A stretch of DNA of 64,000 nucleotides from Syntrophaceae bacterium (GTDB lineage: Bacteria > Desulfobacterota > Syntrophia > Syntrophales > PHBD01). The notes under the pieces are model-generated. The model did not search any database and was not told the DNA's origin. It saw only the letters and a list, made by a program, of their open reading frames with translations. The translations under genes and the position numbers were made by a program. The stretch lies in the NCBI GenBank assembly GCA_013177825.1, contig JABLXX010000004.1, forward strand, positions 253,593 through 317,592. Direction: 5' to 3'. Numbering within the stretch: position 1 is the first letter of the stretch; every line of letters starts with the position of its first letter. Shown here piece after piece: positions 1 through 8,450 of the stretch.

Positions 1-620
1 GCAAGTCCACGACGATCCGCATGCTCTGCGGCATCCTGAGCCCCACCTCCGGCCGGGGCGAGGTGGCGGGGATCGACATCTTCCGGGAGCCCGAGCGGGT
101 CAAGGGCGTGATCGGCTACATGTCCCAGAAGTTTTCCCTCTACGAAGACCTGACGCCCGCGGAGAACCTCCGCTTCTACCTGGGGATCTACGCCGTTCCG
201 CCGGATCTCTGGGGGGAGCGGACCCGCTGGGTCCTCTCCATGGCGCGGCTGGAGGCGGTGAAGGACCGCCCCACGGGGGACCTGCCGCAGGGCTGGAAGC
301 AGCGGCTGGCCCTGGGGTGCGCCCTCCTGCACCGGCCGGAGATCCTGTTTCTCGACGAGCCGACATCCGGGGTCGATCCGGTGACGCGCCGCCACTTCTG
401 GGACTTCATCCGGCAGCTGGCGGACGAAGGCATCACGGTGTTCGTCACGACCCACTACATGGACGAGGCGAGGAACTGCGAGCGCCTGGTCCTCATCGAC
501 CAGGGCGCCATCGTGGCCCAGGGAAGTCCCGGGGAGATCGTCGACATGGCCTGCCCGGACCGGGAAGATGCGGACCTCAACGACGCCTTCATCAGCCTGA
601 TGGCCCGGAAGCCCTGCTGA
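1..620 (+). CDS. ABC-2 type exporter ATP-binding subunit, 5'-truncated
   Basis: The reading frame is already open at the window edge. The first complete codon (position 3) is the Lys of the Walker A GKST motif, so the N-terminus lies outside the window. Visible in order are the end of Walker A, the Q-loop (YMSQKFSLYEDLT), a signature region written LPQGWKQRLALG instead of LSGGQ, Walker B (ILFLDEP), the D-loop (SGVDP) and the H-loop (TTHYMDEA). The degenerate LPxGWKQR signature is common in DrrA/YbhF-type ATPases of ABC-2 exporters. Two ABC-2 permeases follow at 1226 and 2361, so this is probably their ATPase; it could also be the second half of a double-ATPase YbhF-like protein. The protein would hydrolyse ATP at the cytoplasmic face to drive export of an unknown substrate. 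Confidence 0.9.
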   Translation, partial: KSTTIRMLCGILSPTSGRGEVAGIDIFREPERVKGVIGYMSQKFSLYEDLTPAENLRFYLGIYAVPPDLWGERTRWVLSMARLEAVKDRPTGDLPQGWKQRLALGCALLHRPEILFLDEPTSGVDPVTRRHFWDFIRQLADEGITVFVTTHYMDEARNCERLVLIDQGAIVAQGSPGEIVDMACPDREDADLNDAFISLMARKPC

Positions 621-653
621 GAAGAGCGGGAAAAAAGAAAGGAGGATCGAGAC

Positions 654-1082
654 ATGAAGAAGGGATGGATGCTGTTTCTGGTTTTTATCATAACGATGGT
701 CTTGGCTCCGGCGATTCAGGCCGCGCCGGGAGACGGCCGGGCGGGGGCGGGCCGGGTCGGGGGAGTCGGGCCGGTCTTCACCGATCCGAATCAGCCGGTT
801 GAAGTGGCGGCGGGGGAAACCTTCCGCATCGTCCTCGACTCCAACCGAACGACGGGCTACGGGTGGCAGCTCGCGGAAACGCCCGACGAAGCGGTGGTGA
901 AGAAGGTCCACAACCGCTATCGGGTACCGAGGGTGAAGCGTCCGGGCGCCGGCGGGCAGGAAGTCTGGCGGTTTCAGGCCGTGAAGCCGGGGACGGCGGA
1001 GATCCGGATGGTTTACGTCCGCTCCTGGGAAAAGAGCGTCGAACCCGCCCGGACGGCTGTTTTCAAGGTCAACGTGAAATGA
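654..1082 (+). CDS. Secreted chagasin-like cysteine protease inhibitor (I42 family)
   Basis: This is a 142-residue protein with an N-terminal signal sequence (positively charged MKKGW, then a hydrophobic stretch to about residue 20, then AIQAA). The mature part carries the three inhibitory loops of the chagasin fold: NRTTGY at 64-69 (family consensus NPTTGY), the Gly-rich PGAGG at 97-101, and an RSWE loop at 123-126 (family RPWE). Chagasins block papain-type cysteine peptidases by inserting these loops into the active-site cleft. The gene sits 33 bases after the ABC ATPase and before its permeases, an unusual place for an inhibitor. An AGGAGG-like site lies just upstream of the ATG. Export to the periplasm is inferred from the leader. 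The target protease is not visible in the window. Confidence 0.82.
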   Translation: MKKGWMLFLVFIITMVLAPAIQAAPGDGRAGAGRVGGVGPVFTDPNQPVEVAAGETFRIVLDSNRTTGYGWQLAETPDEAVVKKVHNRYRVPRVKRPGAGGQEVWRFQAVKPGTAEIRMVYVRSWEKSVEPARTAVFKVNVK

Positions 1083-1225
1083 AGCTGCTGAGCGTTGCGC
1101 CGCGAGGTTGCGCGGACCCGTCGCCCGCCGGTTTTCCGGTGAAAGCTGCCATGAAACGGCAGGGGGAAACGCGCAGTCGTCGCCCTGTTTCAACGTTCGG
1201 AAAAGCAGACGCCTGAGGAATGATC

Positions 1226-2359
1226 ATGAACCCCGTCCGCGTCCAGGCCATCATCCGCAAGGAGTTCTATCACCTGATCCGGGACTACCGGAGCCTCATC
1301 CTGGCCTTCGCGATTCCGCTTCTCTTGATCCTCCTGTTCGGCTACGCGCTGAGCCTTGACGTGGACAACGTCGAGACGGTGGTCGTGGACCAGGACCGCA
1401 CCGACCTGAGCCGGGACTTCATTCGCCGCCTCGATGCGTCACCCTATTTTCACGTGAAGGCCCACCTGGCGGACACACGCATTGTCGCCGACTGGCTCGA
1501 CCGGGACCGGGCGACCGTGGCGGTCGTCATTCCCCCCGACTGGACGGAGAACCTCCGGAGCGACCGGGAGGCGCCGCTGCAGATCCTCCTGGACGGCAGC
1601 GACCCGAACTTCGCCAACATCGCCCGGGGTTACGTCAACGCCTTCGTCGAGCAGTACAACGGGAAGCTCCTGGCGGATTTCCTCACCCGCCGGGGGATCG
1701 AGCCGATCCGGGCTCCCGTGGAGGGGCGCATCCGGGTCTGGTTCAACGAGGACCTGGAGAGCCGGAACTTCATCGTCCCCGGAATCATCGCCCTCATCAT
1801 CATGATCGTCGGGGCCATCCTGACCTCCCTGGTCATCGCCCGGGAGTACGAGAGCGGGACCATGGAGACCCTGAAGTCCCTCCCCGTCACGGGGATGGAG
1901 CTCCTGGTCGGCAAGGCGGTTCCCTACTTCTTCATCGGCCTGATCGATGTCCTGATCGCCGTCTTCATGGGACAGGTCCTCTTCGGCATCGTCATGAAGG
2001 CGAGTTTCTGGGTCATGATCCTGGCCTCGTCTCTCTACCTGTCGGTGGCCCTGGCCCTGGGGCTTCTCATCTCCACGGTCACCAAGAACCAGCTTGTGGC
2101 CAACCAGGGGGCGATCCTCCTCACCTATCTGCCGTCGCTGTTGCTGTCGAACTTCGTCTTCCCCATCGCCAACATGCCGAAGGCCCTCCAACTCCTCACG
2201 TATATCGTACCGGCGAACTACTACATCGAGATTCTGAGCGGCATCTACCTGAAAAACCTCGGGTTCATCCAGATGTGGACGAACTTCGCGGTCCTGGGCG
2301 TCATGTTCCTGGTCCTGGCGGGGATGACCGGGGCGCTGCTGAAGAAGGAGGGCCTGTAG
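1226..2359 (+). CDS. ABC-2 type transporter permease (YbhS/YhhJ-like)
   Basis: This is an inner-membrane permease of the ABC-2 superfamily, about 377 residues. It has one N-terminal membrane helix (about residues 22-44), a large extracytoplasmic domain of roughly 130 residues, and then a cluster of about five C-terminal helices. The C-terminal part includes the family segment around EYESGTMETLKSLPVT and a FVFPIANMPK stretch before the last loops. An in-frame ATG at 1220 is possible, but GAGG at 1215-1218 is spaced correctly only for the ATG at 1226, so that start was chosen. It ends one base before the next permease starts at 2361, so the two are translationally linked and probably form a heterodimer served by the ATPase at the window start. 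The substrate is unknown; homologues export drugs, lipids or polysaccharide precursors. Confidence 0.88.
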   Translation: MNPVRVQAIIRKEFYHLIRDYRSLILAFAIPLLLILLFGYALSLDVDNVETVVVDQDRTDLSRDFIRRLDASPYFHVKAHLADTRIVADWLDRDRATVAVVIPPDWTENLRSDREAPLQILLDGSDPNFANIARGYVNAFVEQYNGKLLADFLTRRGIEPIRAPVEGRIRVWFNEDLESRNFIVPGIIALIIMIVGAILTSLVIAREYESGTMETLKSLPVTGMELLVGKAVPYFFIGLIDVLIAVFMGQVLFGIVMKASFWVMILASSLYLSVALALGLLISTVTKNQLVANQGAILLTYLPSLLLSNFVFPIANMPKALQLLTYIVPANYYIEILSGIYLKNLGFIQMWTNFAVLGVMFLVLAGMTGALLKKEGL

Positions 2360-2360
2360 G

Positions 2361-3482
2361 ATGAACCGGCTGCGTATCCGCGAACTCGTCCGCAAGGAGT
2401 TCCTCAGCCTCTTCCGGGACCCGAAGAACCGGCGCATCCTCGTCATTGCGCCCATCATCCAGATCCTCGTCTTCGGCTACGTGGTGAACTACGACATCCG
2501 CCACATCCGCGTCGCCTGGCTGGACCAGGCGCAGACCCGGGAGAGCCGCCTGCTGGCGGAGAACTTCCAGGGGAACGGGATCTTCGACATCACCCACCCC
2601 GTTCGCGATACCCGGGCGCTGGAAGATCTTCTCCTCAAGGGGAAGGTGGACCTGGCGGTCAAGGTGGCCCCCGACATGAGCCGGCAAATCCGCCGGGGCG
2701 AGACGTCGGAGGTCCAGATCCTAGCCGACGGCACCATGAGCAACATGGCATCCGTCCGGATCGCCTACACCATGACCGTCCTGGACCGGTACAACCGGAC
2801 CCTGATCCGGGAACTCAACCCGATGCATATGGACTACGCCCGGGTCGACGCGCGGATCCGCACCTGGTACAACGCGAACCTGGACAGCCCCCACTTCTTC
2901 GTTCCGGGGATCGTCGCCTTCATCGTGATGCTGATCTCGCTGCTCCTCACCTCCATCGCCATCATCAAGGAGAAGGAGGCCGGGACGATGGAGCAGCTCA
3001 TCGTCACGCCGCTCAAGCCGGTGGAGCTGATCATCGGCAAGACGATCCCCTACATCGTCATCTCTTTCGCCCAGATGATCGTGGTGACGATCCTGGCGGT
3101 CTTCTGGTTCGAGATCCCCCTGGAGGGGTCGATCGGCCTCCTGGCCATTGCCACCTGCCTCTTTCTTCTCTCCACCCTCGGCATGGGCCTCTTCATCTCC
3201 ACGGTGTCCTCGACGCAGCAGCAGGCCATGATGGCAACCTTCTTCGTCATCCTGCCCTTCTTCCTGCTCTCGGGGTTCGTCTTCCCCATCGCCAACATGC
3301 CCGAGCCGGTCCAGTGGCTGACCTTCCTGAACCCGCTCCGCTACTTCCTCGTCATCATCCGGGGAATCTTCCTGAAGGGCGTGGGCCTGGATGTCCTCTG
3401 GCCCCAGTATGTCGCCCTCATCATCCTGGGAACCGCCGTCTTCGCCGGGGCGACGGTGCGGTTCCGGAAGCGGCTGGATTAG
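2361..3482 (+). CDS. ABC-2 type transporter permease (YbhR-like)
   Basis: This is the second ABC-2 permease of the exporter, 373 residues, with the same architecture as its upstream neighbour: one N-terminal helix (LVIAPIIQILVFGYVV), a large periplasmic region and five or six C-terminal helices. It shares the EKEAGTMEQLIVTPL cytoplasmic segment and the FVFPIANMP stretch with its partner, which indicates an old duplication. It starts one base after the stop of the first permease, typical of a co-translated pair. Together with the ATPase at 1-620 it would form a complete exporter. A membrane fusion protein normally accompanies YbhFSR-type systems but would lie upstream of the window if present. 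Confidence 0.88.
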   Translation: MNRLRIRELVRKEFLSLFRDPKNRRILVIAPIIQILVFGYVVNYDIRHIRVAWLDQAQTRESRLLAENFQGNGIFDITHPVRDTRALEDLLLKGKVDLAVKVAPDMSRQIRRGETSEVQILADGTMSNMASVRIAYTMTVLDRYNRTLIRELNPMHMDYARVDARIRTWYNANLDSPHFFVPGIVAFIVMLISLLLTSIAIIKEKEAGTMEQLIVTPLKPVELIIGKTIPYIVISFAQMIVVTILAVFWFEIPLEGSIGLLAIATCLFLLSTLGMGLFISTVSSTQQQAMMATFFVILPFFLLSGFVFPIANMPEPVQWLTFLNPLRYFLVIIRGIFLKGVGLDVLWPQYVALIILGTAVFAGATVRFRKRLD

Positions 3483-3485
3483 GAT

Positions 3486-3983
3486 ATGAAATTTCTGATT
3501 CGCATCTGCACGATGGAAGACTGCGCCATGCTGGCCGAAACGATCCGGATGTCTTTCCGGACGGTGGCGGAGCGGTTCGGCCTGACGAAGGAGAACGCGG
3601 CCCGGCATCCCTCCAACTGCGAGGAGGACTGGGTCTTGAAGGACATGGAGCGGGGCGTCGTGTATTACGTCCTGGAGATGGGGGACCGGACCGCCGGGTG
3701 CGTCGCCTTTGAGCGGACCGACGACGCCGGGTGCTACCTGGAGCGCCTGTCGGTATTGCCCGGAAATCGACGGCAGGGCTTGGGAAAGGTGCTGGTGGAG
3801 CATGTCTTTGCCGAGGTGCGGCGTCTCGGCCTCCGCCGCGTCGGCATCGCCATGATCGCGGAGCAGGACGAGCTCAAGGCATGGTACAAGGGGTTCGGTT
3901 TCGTCGAGGGCGTCACGAAGGATTATCCCCACCTGCCGTTTCGCGTGACCTTCCTGTCTCGTGATCTTGCAGGCAGCGATTGA
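3486..3983 (+). CDS. GNAT family N-acetyltransferase
   Basis: This is a 165-residue single-domain protein with the acetyl-CoA binding motif A of the GNAT fold: the beta-strand YLERLSVLPG is followed by the pyrophosphate loop NRRQGLGK and the helix VLVEHVFAEVRRLGL. C-terminal strands (RVGIAMI, WYKGFGFVE) match motif B. It would transfer an acetyl group from acetyl-CoA to an amine of an unknown small molecule or protein. It begins four bases after the ABC permease stop and may be the last gene of that transcript. Nothing in the sequence identifies the acceptor. Confidence 0.85.
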   Translation: MKFLIRICTMEDCAMLAETIRMSFRTVAERFGLTKENAARHPSNCEEDWVLKDMERGVVYYVLEMGDRTAGCVAFERTDDAGCYLERLSVLPGNRRQGLGKVLVEHVFAEVRRLGLRRVGIAMIAEQDELKAWYKGFGFVEGVTKDYPHLPFRVTFLSRDLAGSD

Positions 3984-4038
3984 CGTACGTGGCGGGAATC
4001 GACGAAGCGCGGGTTTCAATTCCCGGCAGGAGGATTCC

Positions 4039-4488
4039 ATGGCACAGAGCGGTCTTCGCATGACGGACCCGGGGGGGCCTCCCGCCCCGGGGGAAGTCGA
4101 GGCTTGGATCGGCGGTGAGGCTTGGGAATGCTGGCTGCGCGTCGAGTCCATGATCGAGCGCAACTACCCGGGTGTCTTCGCGCCGGAGTGGCTGTTTGGA
4201 GGAAAGAAACACGGCTGGTCGCGCCGCTATAAAAAGGGGAAGTCATTCTGCACGCTGATTCCGGAAAGGAACCGCTTCGCCCTGCTGATCGTCTTCGGCG
4301 CGGAGGAGCTGGCGAAGGTGGAGGCGATGCGGCAGGATCTGTCAGAGCGGACCCGGAGGGACTACGACGCGGCCACGACCTACCACGACGGGAAATGGCT
4401 GCTTCTCGCCGTCGACGCGGATGAAATCGCGGCCGACACGGAGCGGCTGCTGGCGGTGAAGCGGAAGCCGCGAAACATAGCGAAATAA
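4039..4488 (+). CDS. DUF3788 family protein
   Basis: This is a 149-residue cytoplasmic protein resembling the DUF3788 family, small YdhG-like proteins of unknown function. The recognisable core is the segment after residue 50 (WLFGGKKHGWSRRYKKGKSF), the hydrophobic strand FALLIVFGAEELAKVE and the late YHDGKWLLLAVD motif. The frame is open upstream to a GTG at 3961, but a perfect AGGAGG at 4028-4033, five bases before the ATG at 4039, decides the start. No catalytic residues can be assigned. It stands between a GNAT enzyme and an isochorismatase-like hydrolase with no obvious functional link. Confidence 0.72.
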   Translation: MAQSGLRMTDPGGPPAPGEVEAWIGGEAWECWLRVESMIERNYPGVFAPEWLFGGKKHGWSRRYKKGKSFCTLIPERNRFALLIVFGAEELAKVEAMRQDLSERTRRDYDAATTYHDGKWLLLAVDADEIAADTERLLAVKRKPRNIAK

Positions 4489-4568
4489 CCCCGCCTGTTG
4501 TACTTGCATCCGATTGAACGTGTGACTTTCAATTTGACACGATGGATTCCCCGGTGCAGTCTGACGCC

Positions 4569-4597
4569 TTGACAGGGCCGTATGCCGGCTGCACGAT
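4569..4597 (+). promoter_or_regulatory. Possible sigma70 promoter upstream of the isochorismatase-like gene
   Basis: A consensus -35 TTGACA at 4569-4574 is followed after 17 bases by a weak -10, CACGAT, at 4592-4597, about 40 bases before the ATG at 4637. A second TTGACA lies at 4534-4539 without a good -10. The -35 boxes are clear; the -10 is poor, so the call is tentative. Confidence 0.3.
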
Positions 4598-4636
4598 CCG
4601 CTGCCGGCGGCGAATCAAAAATGGACGGAGTGGACG

Positions 4637-5362
4637 ATGAAGAACGGCAACATTGAACGGGACGCGGCGGCGGCCGAGGGGATGCTCCGCGGGCTTCGCG
4701 CCGAGCTGTACCCCCTGTTCCGGCAGTGGGGGCGGCCGGAATGCCTGTTTTCCCCGAGCGTCGCGAAGGCCGCCTTTGTGGTCATCGACATGCAGAACTT
4801 CTCCTGCGCCCCCGTGTCCCATGATGCAATGCCGCGGATCGGCCTGGTAATCGAGCGGATCAACCGGCTCGCCGATTTCTGCCGCAAGGCGGGTGTCCCC
4901 GTGATCTGGGTGCGGCAGAACATCACCGAGACCCCGGGCAGGCACGACGGGGGCCTGTATCCGGCCTTCCACGACGAGAGGCACTGGAAGAACGAGGCCA
5001 ACATGGGCCCGGGAACGGAGATCTTCCCGGAGATGCATTTCGATCCCGCCCGCGATCACGTCGTGTTCAAGAACCGCTACAGCGCGTTCCTGTCCCGGCC
5101 GCCGGGTCTTCGGGAGAAGCTGGATGCCCTGAGGCGGACGCAGTTGATCGTGGCCGGAATCGCCGCCAACGTCTGCGTCGAATCGACGGTCCGGGACGCC
5201 ATGCAGATGGATTACGAGGTGATCCTGGTGGCGGACGGCACGACCGCCACGTCGGACGCCCTTATGGAGAACGCCCTCAGGAACACGATGCTGTTCTTCG
5301 GAGACGTCCGGACGGCGGAGGAAGTCGAGGCCTTGCTGAGCGCCCGCGGTTCCCTGTCCTGA
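4637..5362 (+). CDS. Isochorismatase-like cysteine hydrolase
   Basis: This is a 241-residue enzyme of the isochorismatase/nicotinamidase superfamily. The three residues of the family triad are visible: Asp51 in VVIDMQNF, Lys145 in VVFKNRYSAF and the nucleophile Cys180 in GIAANVCVEST. The non-prolyl cis-peptide region (IAANV) is also conserved. Members hydrolyse isochorismate, nicotinamide, N-carbamoyl compounds or ureidoacrylate. The substrate cannot be read from the sequence. A stretch of about 40 residues precedes the usual start of the domain, somewhat longer than in the simplest nicotinamidases. It is followed after 15 bases by a SnoaL-like protein, with which it is probably co-transcribed. 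Confidence 0.85.
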   Translation: MKNGNIERDAAAAEGMLRGLRAELYPLFRQWGRPECLFSPSVAKAAFVVIDMQNFSCAPVSHDAMPRIGLVIERINRLADFCRKAGVPVIWVRQNITETPGRHDGGLYPAFHDERHWKNEANMGPGTEIFPEMHFDPARDHVVFKNRYSAFLSRPPGLREKLDALRRTQLIVAGIAANVCVESTVRDAMQMDYEVILVADGTTATSDALMENALRNTMLFFGDVRTAEEVEALLSARGSLS

Positions 5363-5377
5363 GGAGGCCCGTTGCCC

Positions 5378-5761
5378 ATGACTGCAAAGGAAATTCAGGC
5401 GCTGATCGAACGGTACATTGCGGCCTACAACGCCCTTGACGTGGAAGGCATGCTGGCCCTGATGCATCCGGACGTGCTGTTCAGAAACGTGGCCGGCGGG
5501 ACGGTCACCGCCGAGGCGGATGGAATCGGGGCGCTCCGCGCCCTGGCGGTCCAATCGAAAGGTCTGTTTGCCTCCCGCCGCCAGGAGATCGCGAGCCTGT
5601 CGATCGAGGGCGACCGGGCGTCGGCGAGCATCGATTTCAAGGGCGTCTTGGCCGCGGACGTGCCGGGCGGTCCGAAGGCCGGCGAAACGCTTTGCCTCTG
5701 CGGACGGTCCGAGTTCGAGTTCCGGGACGGCCTGTTCTATCGGATCACCGACATCAGTTGA
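5378..5761 (+). CDS. SnoaL-like/NTF2-fold protein
   Basis: This is a 127-residue protein of the NTF2-like alpha+beta cone fold. It has an N-terminal helix ending in YIAAYNALDVEGMLALMHPDVLFRN, which is the typical SnoaL/DUF4440 opening, and alternating strands to the C-terminus (FEFRDGLFYRITDIS). Such proteins act as small isomerases, cyclases or ligand-binding domains; no catalytic residue can be named here. A GAGGAGG site at 5361-5367 serves an ATG at 5378 (10-base spacing) or a TTG at 5372 (4-base spacing); the ATG was preferred. It follows the isochorismatase-like gene closely. Confidence 0.78.
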   Translation: MTAKEIQALIERYIAAYNALDVEGMLALMHPDVLFRNVAGGTVTAEADGIGALRALAVQSKGLFASRRQEIASLSIEGDRASASIDFKGVLAADVPGGPKAGETLCLCGRSEFEFRDGLFYRITDIS

Positions 5762-5787
5762 GATTCGGAAAAGGGAAGACCCCTGTC

Positions 5788-6459
5788 ATGAACGCGGATG
5801 GATCGCCGGCCGGCCAGCCGTTTTTCTGCTCTTGGAGCGGGGGGAAAGACTCGTGCCTGGCCCTTTACCACGCCGTCCGGAGCGGTGGGAAGCCGGAGGC
5901 CCTCTTGACCATGCTGTCGGAGGACGGCATGTCGTCCCGTTCCCACGCCCTCCCCCGGCCGCTCCTGGAGGAGCAGGCAAGGAGCTTGGGGATGCGGCCC
6001 GTTTTCCGCTCCGCCTCGTGGGAGGACTACGAGGAGGAGTTCGTCTCGGCCCTCCGCGAACTTCGGCGGGAGGGGATCGAGGCGGGGGTCTTCGGGGATA
6101 TCGACCTGGACCCGCACCGCGAGTGGGTTCGGCGAGTTTGTGCCCAGGCGGGAATTACGCCGGTTCACCCCCTCTGGAGGCGGGGCCGCCGGAAGCTCCT
6201 GGAAGAGTTCGTCGCTCTGGGATTTGCGGCGGCGATTGTCGTCGTCAATGAGGAGAAACTGGACGGGCGATTCCTGGGCCGGACCATCGACGCCGGGACC
6301 ATTGCCGAGATGGAGGCGGCCGGCATCGATCCATCGGGAGAACGGGGCGAATACCACACCGTCGTCACGAACGGCCCCCTCTTTGCCTCGGAAGTCCGGA
6401 TCAGGCAGGACGGCCGCCGCCGCCACGAGGGGTACGCCTTCCTGAACGTGCGGCTGTGA
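5788..6459 (+). CDS. Dph6-like ATP-pyrophosphatase (diphthine-ammonia ligase family)
   Basis: This is a 223-residue protein of the adenine-nucleotide alpha-hydrolase superfamily. The PP-loop SGGKDS lies at residues 17-22. The domain known as MJ0570/Dph6 follows, with conserved LPRPLLEEQARSLG, the GVFGDIDLDPHREWV segment and the C-terminal GERGEYHTVVTNGPLF motif. In eukaryotes and archaea Dph6 amidates diphthine on elongation factor 2. Bacteria lack diphthamide, so the bacterial substrate is unknown. The enzyme is expected to adenylate a carboxylate and release pyrophosphate. It lies 26 bases after the SnoaL-like gene. Confidence 0.85.
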   Translation: MNADGSPAGQPFFCSWSGGKDSCLALYHAVRSGGKPEALLTMLSEDGMSSRSHALPRPLLEEQARSLGMRPVFRSASWEDYEEEFVSALRELRREGIEAGVFGDIDLDPHREWVRRVCAQAGITPVHPLWRRGRRKLLEEFVALGFAAAIVVVNEEKLDGRFLGRTIDAGTIAEMEAAGIDPSGERGEYHTVVTNGPLFASEVRIRQDGRRRHEGYAFLNVRL

Positions 6460-6540
6460 TTTTTTAACGGGAAGAGATGCCGGGCAGGTTGGAATCGGGC
6501 CGGCGGGGGGGATGATGATCCTCCGAGGGCGACGAGAGGA

Positions 6541-7815
6541 ATGGCTTCCGAACAATCCGGACCCTTCGGGGTGATCTTTCGGACGCTCAAGTCCCGGAAT
6601 TACCGACTGTTCTTCACGGGCCAGGGGATTTCCCTGATCGGCACCTGGATGCAGCAGGTCGCGCTGAGCTGGCTGGTCTACCGCCTGACCGATTCGGTCT
6701 TCCTGCTGGGGGTGGTCGGCTTTGCGGGCCAGTTCCCCACGTTTGTCGTCTCTCCGTTCGCGGGGGTCCTCTCGGACCGCTGGAACCGCCACCGGACCCT
6801 GGTCCTGACCCAGACGCTGTCGATGGTGCAGGCCCTGACGCTGGCGGTTCTCGTTCTGACGGGAGCCATCGCGGTCTGGCACATCATCCTGCTGAGCCTT
6901 TTCCTGGGCTGCGTCAACGCCCTCGACATCCCGACACGGCAGTCTTTCGTCATCCACATGATCGACGACAAGAAGGACCTAGGCAACGCCATCGCCCTGA
7001 ACTCCGCCATGTTCAACGGGGCAAGGTTTCTCGGACCCTCCGTGGCGGGCATCCTCATCGCCCTGGTGGGAGAAGGGGTCTGCTTTCTCCTGAACGGCCT
7101 GAGCTATATCGCCGTCATCGCGGCGCTTCTTGCCATGAGGATGTCCCCGGCGGCCCCGGTGAAAAAGAGCACCAATATGCTTCAGGAACTGGCGGAGGGG
7201 TTCCGGTACGCCTACGAATTCAAACCGATCCGGTTCATCCTCCTGCTTCTGGCCCTGACGAGCTTCATGGGGGTTCCCTATGCGGTTCTGATGCCCGCTT
7301 TTGCCCGGGACATCCTGCACGGAGGTCCCCATACCCTGGGCTTCCTGATGTCGGCAGCGGGCGTGGGGGCATTCGCGGGCGCCCTCTACCTGGCGTCCAG
7401 AACATCGGTTTTCGGGCTGGGCCGGATCATTCCGCTGTCGGCGGGCATCTTCGGCGTGGGCCTGATCGCCTTCGCCTTTTCCCGCACCCTCTGGATTTCT
7501 CTTTTCCTGATGCTCATCGTCGGCATCGGCATCATGATCCATGTGGCATCCTGCAACACGATGCTGCAGACCCTCGTGGAGGACAGCAAGCGCGGGCGGG
7601 TGATGAGCTTCTTCGCCGTCGCGTTCCTGGGGATGGCGCCGTTGGGCAGCCTGATGGCGGGTTCCGTGGCCGAAGCGATCGGCATCACCGCCACCATGGC
7701 GATCGGAGGGGTCTTCTGCATCGCCGGCGCCGTTTTCTTTGCCGGCAAGCTTCCCCTGCTACGGTCCATCGTCCGACCGATTTACAAAGAGAAGGGCATT
7801 GCCGAGCCTTCTTGA
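6541..7815 (+). CDS. MFS transporter (EntS/DUF894-like)
   Basis: This is a 424-residue inner-membrane protein with about 12 helices. Its opening, FRTLKSRNYRLFFTGQGISLIGTWMQQVALSWLVYRLT, is characteristic of the DUF894/EntS branch of the major facilitator superfamily. The loop-2 motif appears as GVLSDRWNRHRTLV, followed by the family segment around IPTRQSFVIHMI. Relatives export siderophores or other small molecules by proton antiport. An AGAGGA directly abuts the ATG at 6541, too close for ideal spacing, so the exact start is uncertain. LspA follows after ten bases. Confidence 0.86.
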   Translation: MASEQSGPFGVIFRTLKSRNYRLFFTGQGISLIGTWMQQVALSWLVYRLTDSVFLLGVVGFAGQFPTFVVSPFAGVLSDRWNRHRTLVLTQTLSMVQALTLAVLVLTGAIAVWHIILLSLFLGCVNALDIPTRQSFVIHMIDDKKDLGNAIALNSAMFNGARFLGPSVAGILIALVGEGVCFLLNGLSYIAVIAALLAMRMSPAAPVKKSTNMLQELAEGFRYAYEFKPIRFILLLLALTSFMGVPYAVLMPAFARDILHGGPHTLGFLMSAAGVGAFAGALYLASRTSVFGLGRIIPLSAGIFGVGLIAFAFSRTLWISLFLMLIVGIGIMIHVASCNTMLQTLVEDSKRGRVMSFFAVAFLGMAPLGSLMAGSVAEAIGITATMAIGGVFCIAGAVFFAGKLPLLRSIVRPIYKEKGIAEPS

Positions 7816-7825
7816 GGCTGCGTCA

Positions 7826-8335
7826 GTGGGTATCCGAAAAATGAGCATCTGGAATCGATTGATGATGATGTGCCTGGTCTCGCTGCCCTGCATCGGCTGC
7901 GACCAGGCGACGAAGCAGGCCGCCCTCTGGATTCTCCCGGAGACGGGAACGCTGTCCTTTCTCGGCGACATGGTCCGCGTACAGCTCGTTCAGAATCCGG
8001 GCGGGTTTCTGAGCCTGGGGGCCTCCCTCCCGGAGCCCTGGCGGCTGGGCCTTTTTCTGGTCGGGGTCGGAGGGCTACTCCTCGCAATCCTGGTCTTTGC
8101 GCTTTGGTCCAAAGACGTGCGCCCGTTCGAACTGCTGGCCGTTTCGCTGTTTTTTGCCGGCGGCGCCGGCAACCTCCTGGACCGCGTCCTGTACGGCGGC
8201 TCCGTGGTGGACTTCGTTCGTATCGGAGCCGGTTCGCTTCACACGGGCTTCTTCAATTTCGCCGACGTTGCCATCACCGCCGGGGCGCTGGTCTGGATTG
8301 CCGGGATGATGCTGAATCGGCACCGGGAGGGCTGA
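7826..8335 (+). CDS. lspA: Signal peptidase II (prolipoprotein signal peptidase)
   Basis: This is an inner-membrane aspartyl protease that cleaves the signal peptide from lipid-modified prolipoproteins. It has about four membrane helices and 169 residues. The DQATK motif comes early (residues 26-30), and the two catalytic Asp motifs are GNLLDRVLYGGSVVDFV and FNFADVAITAG. GTG at 7826 has GAGG eight bases upstream (7814-7817); the alternative ATG at 7841 has only a weak site, so GTG was chosen. It overlaps no neighbour and lies 10 bases after the MFS stop. Lipoproteins in this window (BamD and those at 48667 and 50012) are plausible substrates. Confidence 0.9.
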   Translation: MGIRKMSIWNRLMMMCLVSLPCIGCDQATKQAALWILPETGTLSFLGDMVRVQLVQNPGGFLSLGASLPEPWRLGLFLVGVGGLLLAILVFALWSKDVRPFELLAVSLFFAGGAGNLLDRVLYGGSVVDFVRIGAGSLHTGFFNFADVAITAGALVWIAGMMLNRHREG

Positions 8336-8450
8336 ACCCGCGGCCCGGTCGACGGGCTGGCGGTTTCCCGGCACTTTTGATACAAGTCCTGCGGCGGCGG
8401 CCGCAAAGCCTTTGCCGCGGCCGCCGCGATCCCGATATGGCGGAGGACCC

